The notes under the pieces were generated by a model. The model had not been told where the DNA came from and did no database searches. It was given only the letters and a program-made list of their open reading frames with translations. This document shows, in pieces, positions 37,979 through 47,043 of a stretch of 64,000 bases of DNA (its first letter is position 1; each line of letters starts with the position of its first letter). Made by a program: the position numbers and the translations under genes. Source of the DNA: Streptomyces sp. Ru73 (GTDB lineage Bacteria; Actinomycetota; Actinomycetes; Streptomycetales; Streptomycetaceae); assembly GCF_002920575.1 (NCBI RefSeq), contig NZ_PQSQ01000014.1:1-64000 (forward strand), given 5' to 3'.

Positions 37979-39187
37979 ATGGAGTTCAAGCAGTCGAACA
38001 AGATGACCGACGTCTGTTACGAGATCCGCGGTCCGGTGATCGAGCACGCCGACGCGCTGGAGGAGGCCGGGCACAGCGTGCTGCGGCTGAACACCGGCAA
38101 CCCCGCGCTCTTCGGCTTCGAGGCGCCCGAGGAGATCCTCCAGGACGTGCTGCGCAACCTGTCCCGGGCGCACGGCTACACCGAGTCCCGCGGCATCCTG
38201 CCGGCGCGCCGGGCCGTCGCCCAGCACTACCAGTCGCTCGGCATCGACGTCGGCGTGGACGACGTCTACCTCGGCAACGGCGTCTCCGAGCTGGTCTCGA
38301 TGGCGGTCCAGGCGCTCCTGGACGACGGCGACGAGGTGCTGATCCCGGCCCCCGACTTCCCACTGTGGACCGCGGTGACCACGCTCGCGGGCGGCAAGGC
38401 GGTGCACTACCTGTGCGACGAGTCCGCCGACTGGCTGCCGGACCTGGACGACATGGCCGCGAAGATCACCGACCGGACCCGGGCCCTGGTGATCATCAAC
38501 CCGAACAACCCCACGGGCGCCGTCTACCCCCGTGAGCTGCTGGAAGGCATGCTCGACCTGGCCCGCCGGCACGGCCTGATGGTCTTCGCCGACGAGATCT
38601 ACGACCGCATCCTCTACGACGGCGAGGTGCACCACAACGCCGCGGCGCTCGCCCCCGACCTGGTCTGCCTCACCTTCAGCGGCCTCTCCAAGGCGTACCG
38701 CGTGGCCGGCTTCCGCTCCGGCTGGCTGGTGGTCTCCGGGCCCACCCAGCACGCGGCCGACTACCTGGAGGGGCTGGGCACGCTGGCCGCGATGCGGCTG
38801 TGCCCGAACGCCCCGGCGCAGTACGCCATCCAGGCGGCGCTCGGCGGCCGTCAGTCGATCAACGACCTGGTGCTCCCCGGCGGCCGGCTCCGCGAGCAGC
38901 GCGACCGGGCCTGGGAACGGCTGAACGAGATCCCCGGCGTCTCGTGCGTGAAGCCCAAGGGCGCGCTCTACGCCTTCCCCCGCCTGGACCCGGCCGTGCA
39001 CAGGATCCACGACGACGAGAAGTTCGTCCTCGACCTGCTGCTCCGGGAGAAGATCCAGGTCGTGCAGGGCACCGGCTTCAACTGGCCGCGTCCGGACCAC
39101 TTCCGTATCCTGACACTCCCGCACGCCGATGACCTCGACGCCGCCATCAGCCGCATCGGACGCTTCCTGGCGGGGTACCGGCAGTGA
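37979..39187 (+). CDS. alaA: Alanine-type class I aminotransferase (AlaA-like)
   Basis: A 402-residue PLP enzyme. The N-terminus (EFKQSNKMTDVCYEIRGPV) and overall length match the AlaA glutamate-pyruvate aminotransferase group. The PLP Lys lies in FSGLSKAYRVAGFRSGW, with INPNNPTGAVY and FADEIYDRILYDGEVHH upstream, and the substrate Arg in RPDHFRILTLP. ATG 37979 follows GGGAGG. It converts pyruvate and glutamate to alanine and 2-oxoglutarate; acceptance of other keto acids is possible. It precedes the ergothioneine genes but is not the PLP lyase EgtE. Confidence 0.85.
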   Translation: MEFKQSNKMTDVCYEIRGPVIEHADALEEAGHSVLRLNTGNPALFGFEAPEEILQDVLRNLSRAHGYTESRGILPARRAVAQHYQSLGIDVGVDDVYLGNGVSELVSMAVQALLDDGDEVLIPAPDFPLWTAVTTLAGGKAVHYLCDESADWLPDLDDMAAKITDRTRALVIINPNNPTGAVYPRELLEGMLDLARRHGLMVFADEIYDRILYDGEVHHNAAALAPDLVCLTFSGLSKAYRVAGFRSGWLVVSGPTQHAADYLEGLGTLAAMRLCPNAPAQYAIQAALGGRQSINDLVLPGGRLREQRDRAWERLNEIPGVSCVKPKGALYAFPRLDPAVHRIHDDEKFVLDLLLREKIQVVQGTGFNWPRPDHFRILTLPHADDLDAAISRIGRFLAGYRQ

Positions 39188-39349
39188 GAGACTCCCCGTG
39201 CGGGCGCGCCGTCGTGCACCGGCGCGACCGCGGGCGGGCCGTGCGCGGTTCGTGCTCCGCCGGGCGCTGATGCGCCCTTGAGTGCGCCGCTCGCACCCGC
39301 TTAGGTGGGAGGCCCGTAACCGGCCCCGGCCACGGAGGGAGTGAGGTCC

Positions 39350-40714
39350 ATGCCCGCACAGCGCGTGGTCACGGAGAGCGAGCTGGCAGCCCATCTGCAC
39401 GGCATATGTTTCAAGACCGGGCCGCCGCGGCGCATCGGGGTGGAGATCGAGTACCTCCTCCACGACGCGCACAACCCCCGATGTCCCCTCCCGCGCGAGC
39501 GTGTCCGCAGCGCGATGACCGCCCTGCACGCGCTCCCCCTCCACTCGGCCCTCACCTTCGAGCCGGGCGGGCAGCTGGAGCTCAGCTCGCTCCCCGCCGG
39601 CTCACTCACCGAGTGCGTCACCACCGTCTCCGCCGACCTGGCACTGGTGCGCACGGCGCTGCGCGCCATGGGCCTGGGCCTGGCGGGCCACGGTCACAAC
39701 CCCTGGCATCCGCCGCACCGCATCCTCGACGAGCCCCGCTACGACGCCATGGAGGCGTACTTCGACCGCTGGGGGCAGGCCGGGCGGTCGATGATGTGCG
39801 GCACCGCCTCCGTGCAGGTGTGCCTGGACGCCGGACACGAGGAGCCGGGGCCGCTGGGCCACGGCCGGCGCTGGCGGCTGGCCCACCTCCTCGGCGCCGT
39901 GCTCACCGCGGCGTTCGCCAATTCCCCGACCAGCGAGGGGTGCCCGACGGGCTACCGCTCCACCCGCCAGGCCGTCTGGTCGCAGCTCGACCCGGCCCGT
40001 ACCCTCGCCCCCGCCGACGGGTCCGACCCGCGCGCCGCCTGGACCGCGTACGTCCTCGACGCGCCCGTCATGTGCCTGCGCACCCCGGGCGGCCCCTGGG
40101 ACGCCCCCGAGGGCCTGACCTTCCGCGACTGGGTGCGCACCGGCGGCCCACGGCCCCCCACGCAGGAGGACTTCGACTACCACGTCACCACCCTCTTCCC
40201 GCCGGTCCGGCCGCGCGGCCACCTCGAACTGCGCATGATCGACGCGCAGCCGGGCGACGGCTGGATCGTGCCGCTCGCCGTGACCGCGGCCCTGTTCGAC
40301 GACCCCGAGGCGGCGGAGACCGCGTACCGCGCGGTCAAGCCGCTCGCCGAGACCGCGGGCGAGCGTCCCGCGCCCCGCAATCCGCTGTGGCGGCGCGCGG
40401 CGCGGCACGCGCTGACCGATCCGGAGCTGGCCGCCGCCGCGACGGCCTGCTTCGCCGCGGCCCGCGAGGCGCTGCCGAGGCTCGGCGCCGGGCCGGACGT
40501 CCTCGCCGCCGTCGAGGAGTTCACCGAGCGCTATGTGGCGCTCGGCCGCTGCCCGGCCGACGACCTGCTGGACGCGGCGTACGCGGCACCCGAGTACGCC
40601 GCGCCGCCCACGGAGAGCGCGGCGGCCCGGCAGGCCGCCGACGCGCAGGAAGCCGCGCTCGCCGCGGAGTACGCCCGCACCGCCGAGCGCACCCCAGGGA
40701 AGGACAGCCAGTGA
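39350..40714 (+). CDS. egtA: EgtA, glutamate-cysteine ligase of ergothioneine biosynthesis
   Basis: A 454-residue GCS2-like ligase that makes gamma-glutamylcysteine for ergothioneine. PRRIGVEIEYLLHD opens the catalytic core; FEPGGQLELSSLP, GHNPWHPPHRIL, MMCGTASVQVCLD and FANSPTSEGCPTGYRSTRQAVWSQ are EgtA landmarks. ATG 39350 is preferred over GTG 39341, which would be too close to GGAGGGAG. The stop overlaps egtB by four bases. It heads the four-gene egtABCD unit. Confidence 0.93.
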   Translation: MPAQRVVTESELAAHLHGICFKTGPPRRIGVEIEYLLHDAHNPRCPLPRERVRSAMTALHALPLHSALTFEPGGQLELSSLPAGSLTECVTTVSADLALVRTALRAMGLGLAGHGHNPWHPPHRILDEPRYDAMEAYFDRWGQAGRSMMCGTASVQVCLDAGHEEPGPLGHGRRWRLAHLLGAVLTAAFANSPTSEGCPTGYRSTRQAVWSQLDPARTLAPADGSDPRAAWTAYVLDAPVMCLRTPGGPWDAPEGLTFRDWVRTGGPRPPTQEDFDYHVTTLFPPVRPRGHLELRMIDAQPGDGWIVPLAVTAALFDDPEAAETAYRAVKPLAETAGERPAPRNPLWRRAARHALTDPELAAAATACFAAAREALPRLGAGPDVLAAVEEFTERYVALGRCPADDLLDAAYAAPEYAAPPTESAAARQAADAQEAALAAEYARTAERTPGKDSQ

Positions 40715-42027
40715 TCCACGATCCCGAAACGCTCCGGGACCGCGCGGCGACGGCGCTGCTCGCCGCGCGCACCCGTACGCAGGCGCTGACCACCTGCGTC
40801 GACGAGCCCGACCTGACCGCCCAGCACTCGCCCCTGATGTCGCCCCTGGTGTGGGACCTCGCCCACATAGGCAACCAGGAGGAGCAGTGGCTGATGCGGG
40901 CCGTGGGCGGCCTCGAAGCGCTGCGCCCGGAGATCGACTCGGTCTACGACGCGTTCGAGCACCCCCGCGCCGAGCGGCCCTCGCTGCCGCTGCTGCCGCC
41001 CGCCGAGGCCCACCGGTACGTCGCGGAGGTGCGCGGCCGGGTGCTGGACGTCCTGGAGAAGACCCCGCTGCACGGCGACCGGCTGGTGGAGCAGGCGTTC
41101 GCGTTCGGCATGGTCGCGCAGCACGAGCAGCAGCACGACGAGACGATGCTCATCACCCACCAGCTGCGGCGGGGCCCGGCCGCGCTGACCGCTCCCCCGC
41201 CGCCGGACACCTCGGGCGGCGTGGTGGAGGACGAAGTGCTGGTGCCGGCCGGGCACTTCACGATGGGCACCTCCGACGAGCCGTGGGCGCTGGACAACGA
41301 GCGGCCCGCGCACCACCGGCTGCTGCCCGCGTTCCACATCGACACGACGCCGGTGAGCAACGCCGCGTATCTGCGGTTCGTCGAGGACGGCGGCTACCGG
41401 GAGCCGCGCTGGTGGGCGCCCGAGGGCTGGCGGATGGTGTGCGAGAACGACCTCGCGGCCCCGCTGTTCTGGCGGCGGGAGGGCGGTGGGTGGGTGACCC
41501 GCCGGTTCGGCGTGACCGAGCCCGTCGCTCCCGAAGAACCGGTTCTGCATGTGAGCTGGTACGAAGCCGACGCGTACGCGCGCTGGGCCGGGCGGCGACT
41601 GCCCTCGGAGGCCGAGTGGGAGAAGGCGGCCCGCTGGGACCCGCGGACCGGACGCAGCCGCCGCTACCCGTGGGGCGACGCGGACCCGCGTCCCGAGCAC
41701 GCCAACCTCGGCCAGCGCCACCTGCGGCCCGCGCCGGTCGGCAGCTATCCGGACGGCGCGTCGCCGCTGGGCGTCCGGCAGCTCATCGGGGACGTGTGGG
41801 AGTGGACCTCCGGGGACTTCCTGCCGTACCCGGGCTTCCAGGTGTTCCCGTACCCGGAGTACTCCGAGGTGTTCTTCGGCGGCCGGTACAAGGTGCTGCG
41901 CGGCGGGTCGTTCGCGGTGGACCCGGTGGCCTGCCGCGGCACGTTCCGCAACTGGGACCTGCCGGTCCGGCGGCAGATCTTCGCCGGCTTCCGCACCGCG
42001 CGCGACGCGGCCCCGGAGGAGGCGTGA
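40711..42027 (+). CDS. egtB: EgtB, hercynylcysteine sulfoxide synthase
   Basis: A 438-residue non-heme iron enzyme joining gamma-glutamylcysteine and hercynine with O2. The DinB-like N-terminal domain supplies the iron ligands His52 (DLAHIGNQEEQW) and His138/His142 (HEQQH). The C-terminal FGE-sulfatase-type domain shows GHFTMGTSDEPWALDNERP, SWYEADAYARWAGRRLPSEAEWEKAARW and GDVWEWTSGDF. GTG 40711 overlaps the egtA stop. All expected metal residues are present. Confidence 0.94.
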   Translation: MIHDPETLRDRAATALLAARTRTQALTTCVDEPDLTAQHSPLMSPLVWDLAHIGNQEEQWLMRAVGGLEALRPEIDSVYDAFEHPRAERPSLPLLPPAEAHRYVAEVRGRVLDVLEKTPLHGDRLVEQAFAFGMVAQHEQQHDETMLITHQLRRGPAALTAPPPPDTSGGVVEDEVLVPAGHFTMGTSDEPWALDNERPAHHRLLPAFHIDTTPVSNAAYLRFVEDGGYREPRWWAPEGWRMVCENDLAAPLFWRREGGGWVTRRFGVTEPVAPEEPVLHVSWYEADAYARWAGRRLPSEAEWEKAARWDPRTGRSRRYPWGDADPRPEHANLGQRHLRPAPVGSYPDGASPLGVRQLIGDVWEWTSGDFLPYPGFQVFPYPEYSEVFFGGRYKVLRGGSFAVDPVACRGTFRNWDLPVRRQIFAGFRTARDAAPEEA

Positions 42028-42061
42028 GGTCCCGGTCCGGGCGCGCCGGGCGGTGGTGCTG

Positions 42062-42823
42062 ATGTGCCGTCACCTCGCCTACGTGGGGCCCGAGGTGCGC
42101 CTCGGCGACCTCCTCACCGCACCCGAGCACAGCCTGTACCGGCAGTCCTGGGCGCCCCGCCGGCAGCGGTACGGCACGGTCAACGCGGACGGCTTCGGCG
42201 TCGGCTGGTACGCGCCGGACGACCCGGTGCCGGCCCGCTACCGCCGCGCCGGGCCGATCTGGGCGGACGCCTGCCTGCCCGACCTCGCCCGGGTGGTGCG
42301 CAGCGGTGCCGTGCTGGCCGCCGTACGCGACGCCACGCTCGCCTGCCCGGACGGTGAGGCGGCGGCCGCGCCGTTCGCCGGCGGGCCCTGGCTGTTCAGC
42401 CACAACGGCGCGGTCAAGGGCTGGCCCCGTTCGCTCGGCCCGCTGGCCGCCACGCTGCCTTCCGAGGCGCTGCTGGGGCTGGAGGCGCGGTGCGACGCGG
42501 CGTTCCTGTGGGCGCTGGTCAAGCACCGCCTGGAACAGGGCGCCGACATGGCCGGGGCGCTGTCGGAGACGGTGACCGAGGTGGCCGCGGCGGCGCCCGG
42601 CTCGCGGCTGAACCTGCTGCTCACCGACGGCGCCACCATCGCCGCCACCACCTGGGGCGACACGCTCTTCCACCGCGCCCTGCCGGGGCCAGCGCCCGGC
42701 ATGCTGGTCGCCTCCGAGCCCTCCGACGACACGGACGCCTGGACCGAGGTCCCCGACCGCACCCTGCTGGCCGCCACCGCCACCGATGTCCTGCTCACCC
42801 CGCTCAAGGAGCCCGCCGCGTGA
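42062..42823 (+). CDS. egtC: EgtC, gamma-glutamyl hercynylcysteine sulfoxide amidase
   Basis: A 253-residue Ntn-type (class II glutamine amidotransferase-like) hydrolase that removes the gamma-glutamyl group. The catalytic nucleophile is Cys2: the protein begins MCRHLAYVG, which fixes the start at ATG 42062 rather than the GTG nine bases upstream. NADGFGVGWYAPDD and PWLFSHNGAVKGW are conserved. It lies 34 nt after egtB and overlaps egtD by four bases. Confidence 0.93.
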   Translation: MCRHLAYVGPEVRLGDLLTAPEHSLYRQSWAPRRQRYGTVNADGFGVGWYAPDDPVPARYRRAGPIWADACLPDLARVVRSGAVLAAVRDATLACPDGEAAAAPFAGGPWLFSHNGAVKGWPRSLGPLAATLPSEALLGLEARCDAAFLWALVKHRLEQGADMAGALSETVTEVAAAAPGSRLNLLLTDGATIAATTWGDTLFHRALPGPAPGMLVASEPSDDTDAWTEVPDRTLLAATATDVLLTPLKEPAA

Positions 42824-43782
42824 GTCCCCTCGCCGTCACCCGCACCCTGCCCCCCGACGCCACCGCCGCCGCCCTCCGCGCCGACGTCGCACACGGCCTG
42901 ACCGGCACCCCCAAGACGCTGCCGCCCAAGTGGTTCTACGACGCCCGGGGCAGCGAACTCTTCGAGGACATCACCGCACTGCCCGAGTACTACCCGACCC
43001 GCGCCGAGCGGGAGATCCTGGTGGCACGCGCCGGGGACATCGCCGCCGCCACCGGCGCCCGCACCCTGATCGAGCTGGGCTCCGGCTCCTCCGACAAGAC
43101 CCGGCACCTGCTGGACGCGCTCACCGGCCTGCACACCTACGTCCCCGTCGACGTGAGCGAGAGCGCGCTGGCCGCCGCGGGCGAGGCGCTGCTCACCGAG
43201 CGCCCCGGGCTCACCGTGCACGCCCTGGTGGCCGACTTCCAGGGCGGCCTGACGCTGCCCGAGACGCCGGGGCCCCGGCTGCTGGCCTTCCTCGGCGGGA
43301 CGATCGGCAACCTGCTCCCCGCCGAGCGGGCCGGCTTCCTGCGCTCCGTGCACGACCTGCTGGCGCCGGGCGACGCGCTGCTGCTCGGCACCGACCTGGT
43401 CAAGGACGAGGCGACGCTGGTGGCCGCGTACGACGACGCCCGGGGCGTCACCGCCGAGTTCAACAAGAACGTCCTCGCCGTCATCAACCGCGAACTGGCC
43501 GCCGACTTCGACCTCTCGCGGTTCGCGCACCGCGCGGTCTGGGACCCCGGGCACGAGTGGATCGAGATGCGGCTGCGGTCCCTCAAGGAGCAGACCGTGA
43601 AGATCCCGGCGCTGGACCTCGCGGTCCACTTCGACGAGGGCGAGGAGGTGCGCACGGAGGTCTCGGCGAAGTTCCGCGAGGCGGGCGTGCGCACCGAACT
43701 GGACGCCGCTGGGCTGGAGTTGCGCGAGTGGTGGACCGACGAGGCGGGCCGCTTCGCGCTGTCCCTGGCCGTACGGCGGTAA
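42820..43782 (+). CDS. egtD: EgtD, L-histidine N-alpha-methyltransferase
   Basis: A 320-residue SAM enzyme that trimethylates histidine to hercynine. GTPKTLPPKWFYDARGSELFEDITALPEYYPTRAE is the family start; LIELGSGSSDKTRHLLDAL binds SAM; LAFLGGTIGNL, GTDLVKD and AEFNKNVLAVINREL follow. GTG 42820 overlaps the egtC stop. It ends the unit. The last enzyme, EgtE, is not encoded next to it; the following gene is an opposite-strand P450. Confidence 0.94.
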   Translation: MSPLAVTRTLPPDATAAALRADVAHGLTGTPKTLPPKWFYDARGSELFEDITALPEYYPTRAEREILVARAGDIAAATGARTLIELGSGSSDKTRHLLDALTGLHTYVPVDVSESALAAAGEALLTERPGLTVHALVADFQGGLTLPETPGPRLLAFLGGTIGNLLPAERAGFLRSVHDLLAPGDALLLGTDLVKDEATLVAAYDDARGVTAEFNKNVLAVINRELAADFDLSRFAHRAVWDPGHEWIEMRLRSLKEQTVKIPALDLAVHFDEGEEVRTEVSAKFREAGVRTELDAAGLELREWWTDEAGRFALSLAVRR

Positions 43783-43788
43783 CCCCGC

Positions 43789-45063
43789 TCAGACCCGTAC
43801 GGGCAGGTGCTTGAGCCCGTTCTGGAAGTTGGAGACGAGCCGGACCGGCTCCCCGGCGGGCGCGAGGCCGGGGAGCCGGTCCAGCACGTGCCGCAGCACC
43901 GCGCGCATCTGCACCCGGGCCAGGTGCGAGCCGAGGCAGAAGTGCGGCCCGAAGCCGAAGCTGACGTGGTCGTTGGGGGTGCGCCCGACGTCGAAGCGGT
44001 CGGGGTCGTCGAAGACGGTCTCGTCACGGTTGGCGGAGACGTGGTAGACCACGACCTTCTCGCCCGCCCTGATCCGCTGCCCGGCCAGCTCGGTGTCGCG
44101 CACGGCGGTGCGCCGGAAGTCCATCACGGGCGGCCAGTACCGCAGCATCTCCTCGACGGCGGTGGGGAGCAGCCCCCGGTCGGCGCGCAGCCGCGCGAAC
44201 TGGTCCGGGTGGCACAGCAGCGTATGCAGCCCGCCCGGTATGCCGTTGCGCAGCGTCTCGTTCCCGGCCACCGCGAAGAGGAAGAACATGTTCTCGAACT
44301 CCTCGCGGGTCAGGCCGCCTTCGCGCAGGTGCGCCAGGACCGTGCCGGGGCGCGGGTCGTCGGCGAGCGCGTGGGCGTACGCGAACATGTCGGCGAGCGC
44401 TTCCCGGGAGCGCGGGTTGACCGGCCGGCCGTCCGGGCGGGCCCGCATCGCCGGGCGGTGCGCGAGCGCGGCGCGTGCCATCGGGGTGAGCGTCCCGGGG
44501 TCCGCCGTCGTCAACTCCGCGTATTCCGCGTCCTGGTAGCCGATGACCCGGCTCGACCAGTCGAAGAGCAGCCGCCGGTCCTCGTCCGGCACGCCCATGA
44601 CATGGGCCAGGGTCCACACCGGCAGGTCGGCCGCGACGTCCACGAAGTCCGCCTCGCCCGCCTCCGCGACCCGCCCCACCAGCTCGGCGGCGCGCGCGTC
44701 GATGACGGCCTCCAGCTCCCGTACGGCACGCGGGGTGAAGGCGGCAGCGACGACCTTGCGGATGCGGGAGTGCTCCGGCGGGTCCTGGTTCAGCATCATG
44801 GCCCGCACGAAGGCCAGATCCGCCTCGGTGTCGGGGTCCCTGATCTGGGTCGCACCCGCGTACGAGGAGAACACGTCCGGGGTACGCAGGACGTGCTTGA
44901 CGTCCGCGTGCCGCAGCACCGCCCAGTAGCCGGGACCGGCCGGCCAGCCGGCCAGCGCGGGCTCCTCGATCCAGCAGACGGGGCTGGTCAGGCGCAGTCG
45001 GCGGAACAGGTCGTAGGGCACGCCGGTGGCGTAGGTCTGGGGTGAGAACACCTCGGTGGCCAT
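43789..45063 (-). CDS. Cytochrome P450 of the CYP124/125/142-like bacterial group
   Basis: A 424-residue soluble P450. Heme Cys loop FGFGPHFCLGSHLAR; ExxR helix EEMLRYWPPV; I-helix FAVAGNETLRN, in which AGNET replaces the usual AGxDT, as in the steroid and fatty-acid omega-hydroxylating CYP124/125/142 families. It also contains MLNQDPPEHSRIRKVV, normal for class I bacterial P450s. ATG (complement of 45061-45063) is preceded by an in-frame GTG at 45066. No ferredoxin gene lies nearby. Convergent with egtD with only 6 nt between stops. The substrate is likely a lipid or terpenoid. Confidence 0.88.
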   Translation of the reverse strand: MATEVFSPQTYATGVPYDLFRRLRLTSPVCWIEEPALAGWPAGPGYWAVLRHADVKHVLRTPDVFSSYAGATQIRDPDTEADLAFVRAMMLNQDPPEHSRIRKVVAAAFTPRAVRELEAVIDARAAELVGRVAEAGEADFVDVAADLPVWTLAHVMGVPDEDRRLLFDWSSRVIGYQDAEYAELTTADPGTLTPMARAALAHRPAMRARPDGRPVNPRSREALADMFAYAHALADDPRPGTVLAHLREGGLTREEFENMFFLFAVAGNETLRNGIPGGLHTLLCHPDQFARLRADRGLLPTAVEEMLRYWPPVMDFRRTAVRDTELAGQRIRAGEKVVVYHVSANRDETVFDDPDRFDVGRTPNDHVSFGFGPHFCLGSHLARVQMRAVLRHVLDRLPGLAPAGEPVRLVSNFQNGLKHLPVRV

Positions 45064-45153
45064 CACGCACCCGACCGTACGGTAATCCGCACTATCAGGG
45101 GAATCACCCGTCCGGCAGGCTTGGCGGTCCGGGGCGCTGCGCAGAGTCCTGGC

Positions 45154-45702
45154 GTGTACGGATCGCATCGCGCGGGACTGGCCCTGACGGCCGCCGTGTT
45201 CGTGGCAGGGGTGGGCTGGGCGCCGGCGGCGGCCGCGCACGGTGACAACTGTTCCTACGCCGGGACTAAGCCGCCGGTGACGGCCCCGACCGGGGTACCG
45301 GGGCTGCCCGACCACTGGCACTGGCCCTGTACGTCACCCACCCCCCGGCCGCCGGCGCCGAAGCCGCCGCCGAAGCCCGCGCCGCCCCCGCCGCCGAAGC
45401 CCGCACCTCCGAAGCCGGCGCCGCCCCCGCCGGCCACCACGCCGCCCGCGCCACCGCCCCCGCGGCCCGCACCGCCGAGGCCGGCACCGCCCCGGCCGGC
45501 CCCTTCGACTCCCCCGCCGACGACCGAGGCACCGAAGCCTTCGCCGTCCCTGGCTCCGCGGTCGTACGCGGTCAGCAGCAGGCCACCGGAGAACCACCGC
45601 TCCATGGTCACCAACATGCTGCTGCTCACCGCCCCGGCCGTGCTCGCCGCCGCCGCGCTGCGCCCCCGCGGCTCGTCCGGCTCCCGCGGCCGCCGCTCCT
45701 GA
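45154..45702 (+). CDS. Secreted proline-rich wall-spanning protein
   Basis: A 182-residue protein with a signal peptide (LALTAAVFVAGVGWAPAAAA), a short N-terminal part with two Cys (GDNCSYAG, WHWPCTSP), then about 90 residues made of PKPAPPPP-type repeats, and a C-terminal hydrophobic helix (MLLLTAPAVLAAAALR) followed by Arg-rich residues. The helix plus basic tail resembles a membrane anchor with stop-transfer, so the Pro-rich part would span the cell wall. GTG 45154 is a best guess. No known domain. Confidence 0.65.
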   Translation: MYGSHRAGLALTAAVFVAGVGWAPAAAAHGDNCSYAGTKPPVTAPTGVPGLPDHWHWPCTSPTPRPPAPKPPPKPAPPPPPKPAPPKPAPPPPATTPPAPPPPRPAPPRPAPPRPAPSTPPPTTEAPKPSPSLAPRSYAVSSRPPENHRSMVTNMLLLTAPAVLAAAALRPRGSSGSRGRRS

Positions 45703-45747
45703 CCACGGGCCCGCTCCCCCGCGCTCTCTCTTCCCTGGAGGTCTTTC

Positions 45748-46500
45748 ATGTCCGACTGGCTCGTGCTGGCCATCGCCATCGCGGCGACGTGCGGTGTGGT
45801 GCTGCTCGTCACCGTGCTGCACCAGCGGCGGATCGACGAGGAGGAGGACGACCCGACCGAGACGCCGGACGTCATGGAGTACATGACGATGATGGTCGGG
45901 GTGGTCTACGCGATCGTGCTGGGCCTGGCCATCGCGGGCGTGTGGGAGTCGCGCGGCGCCGCGGAGGACACGGTCCGCACGGAGGCGCAGGCGCTGCACG
46001 AGGTGAGTGCGCGGGCCCGCGCGTACCCGGAGCCGGTGCGCGACCGGATCCGGGCCGACGTGGCCGCGTACGCCTCGTACGTGGTGCACAAGGAATGGCC
46101 GGTGATGGCCGCCAAGAGCGAGCTGACGCCCCGTGGGGACGCGCTGCTGCTGAAGGTGCGCGCCGACGTCTCCGACTACCACCCGCGCAACGACTTCGAG
46201 AACCAGACCTACCAGCCGCTGGTGGACCAGGTCGCGGTGGCGGACGGCGCGCGGTCGGCCCGGGGCCAGGGCGCCGGGCCGACCCTGCCGCCGGTGGTGT
46301 GGTTCGGTCTGCTCGCGGGTGCCGTGGTCACCGTCGGCCTGATGTTCACGCTGCAGATCCGGCGGTCGGCGCGTGAACTGCTGATGGCCGGCGTCTTCAC
46401 CGCTCTGATCGCCTTCCTGCTGTTCCTGGTGTGGGACTTCGACGATCCGTGGCTGCGCAGCACCGACGCCATCCAGCCGCTGAAGGACCTGCTCCCCTAG
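45748..46500 (+). CDS. DUF4239 (bestrophin-like) membrane protein
   Basis: A 250-residue integral protein with helices near residues 5-22 (LVLAIAIAATCGVVLLVTV), 45-65 (MTMMVGVVYAIVLGLAIAGVW), 183-203 (PPVVWFGLLAGAVVTVGLMF) and 211-230. The block TVRTEAQALHEVSARARAYPEPVRDRIRADVAAYASYVV is the DUF4239 hallmark. ATG 45748 follows TGGAGG. A channel-like fold has been proposed for the family, without proven function. It follows the Pro-rich protein by 45 nt on the same strand. Confidence 0.82.
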   Translation: MSDWLVLAIAIAATCGVVLLVTVLHQRRIDEEEDDPTETPDVMEYMTMMVGVVYAIVLGLAIAGVWESRGAAEDTVRTEAQALHEVSARARAYPEPVRDRIRADVAAYASYVVHKEWPVMAAKSELTPRGDALLLKVRADVSDYHPRNDFENQTYQPLVDQVAVADGARSARGQGAGPTLPPVVWFGLLAGAVVTVGLMFTLQIRRSARELLMAGVFTALIAFLLFLVWDFDDPWLRSTDAIQPLKDLLP

Positions 46501-46519
46501 CCGGGGCCGGCCCCGCTGG

Positions 46520-47023
46520 TCAGGTGGCGGAGCCGGCCGCGGCGCCGGTCGCGAGGTCGGGGCCCCAGCGGCGCAGCGCGTCCGTCAGGTCGAGCGGGAG
46601 GACGGTGGCACCGCCCTCCTCCGCGCTCGGCCAGTCCTCGCGCGGCACCCGCCACATCACCTCGAACTCGATGCCGTCCGGGTCCTTGGCGTACAGGGAC
46701 TTGGAGACCAGGTGGTCGCTGGCGCCGACCAGGGCACCGGCGGCCTGGAGGCGCTCGGCGGTACCGGCCAGCTCGCCGAGCGTGCCGACCTCCCAGGCCA
46801 GGTGGTACAGCCCCGCGCGGCCGGACTCGGGGCCGGGTGCCTGGTCGCCGACGGCGAAGAGGCCGAGGTCGTGGTCGTTCCGGGTGTCCTGGGCGCGCAG
46901 GAAGGCGGCGCGCCCGGGGATCTCGGTGTCCACGGTGAAGCCGAGGACGTCGGTGTAGAAGGCGACGGAGCGCGACAGCTCGCGCACGTAGAGGACGGCG
47001 TGGTTGAGACGGCGTACGGGCAT
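46520..47023 (-). CDS. VOC superfamily protein (glyoxalase/extradiol dioxygenase fold)
   Basis: A 167-residue protein with paired betaalphabetabetabeta modules. It starts RRLNHAVLYVRELSRSVAFYTDVLGFTVD and has YHLAWEVGTLGELAGTAERL and YAKDPDGIEFEVMWRVP. Putative metal ligands are His8 of LNHAVLYV, His in LYHLAWEV and Glu in EFEVMW, the normal 2-His-1-Glu set. ATG (complement of 47021-47023) follows GGAGG. It lies 20 nt after the DoxX-family gene on the same strand. Confidence 0.83.
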   Translation of the reverse strand: MPVRRLNHAVLYVRELSRSVAFYTDVLGFTVDTEIPGRAAFLRAQDTRNDHDLGLFAVGDQAPGPESGRAGLYHLAWEVGTLGELAGTAERLQAAGALVGASDHLVSKSLYAKDPDGIEFEVMWRVPREDWPSAEEGGATVLPLDLTDALRRWGPDLATGAAAGSAT

Positions 47024-47043
47024 GGGGAACCTCCGGTGAGGGG

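Noticed and set aside
37979..39187. EgtE for the ergothioneine genes
   Set aside because: N-terminus and conserved blocks fit AlaA-type class I aminotransferases, and it is followed by a gap of 162 nt before egtA.
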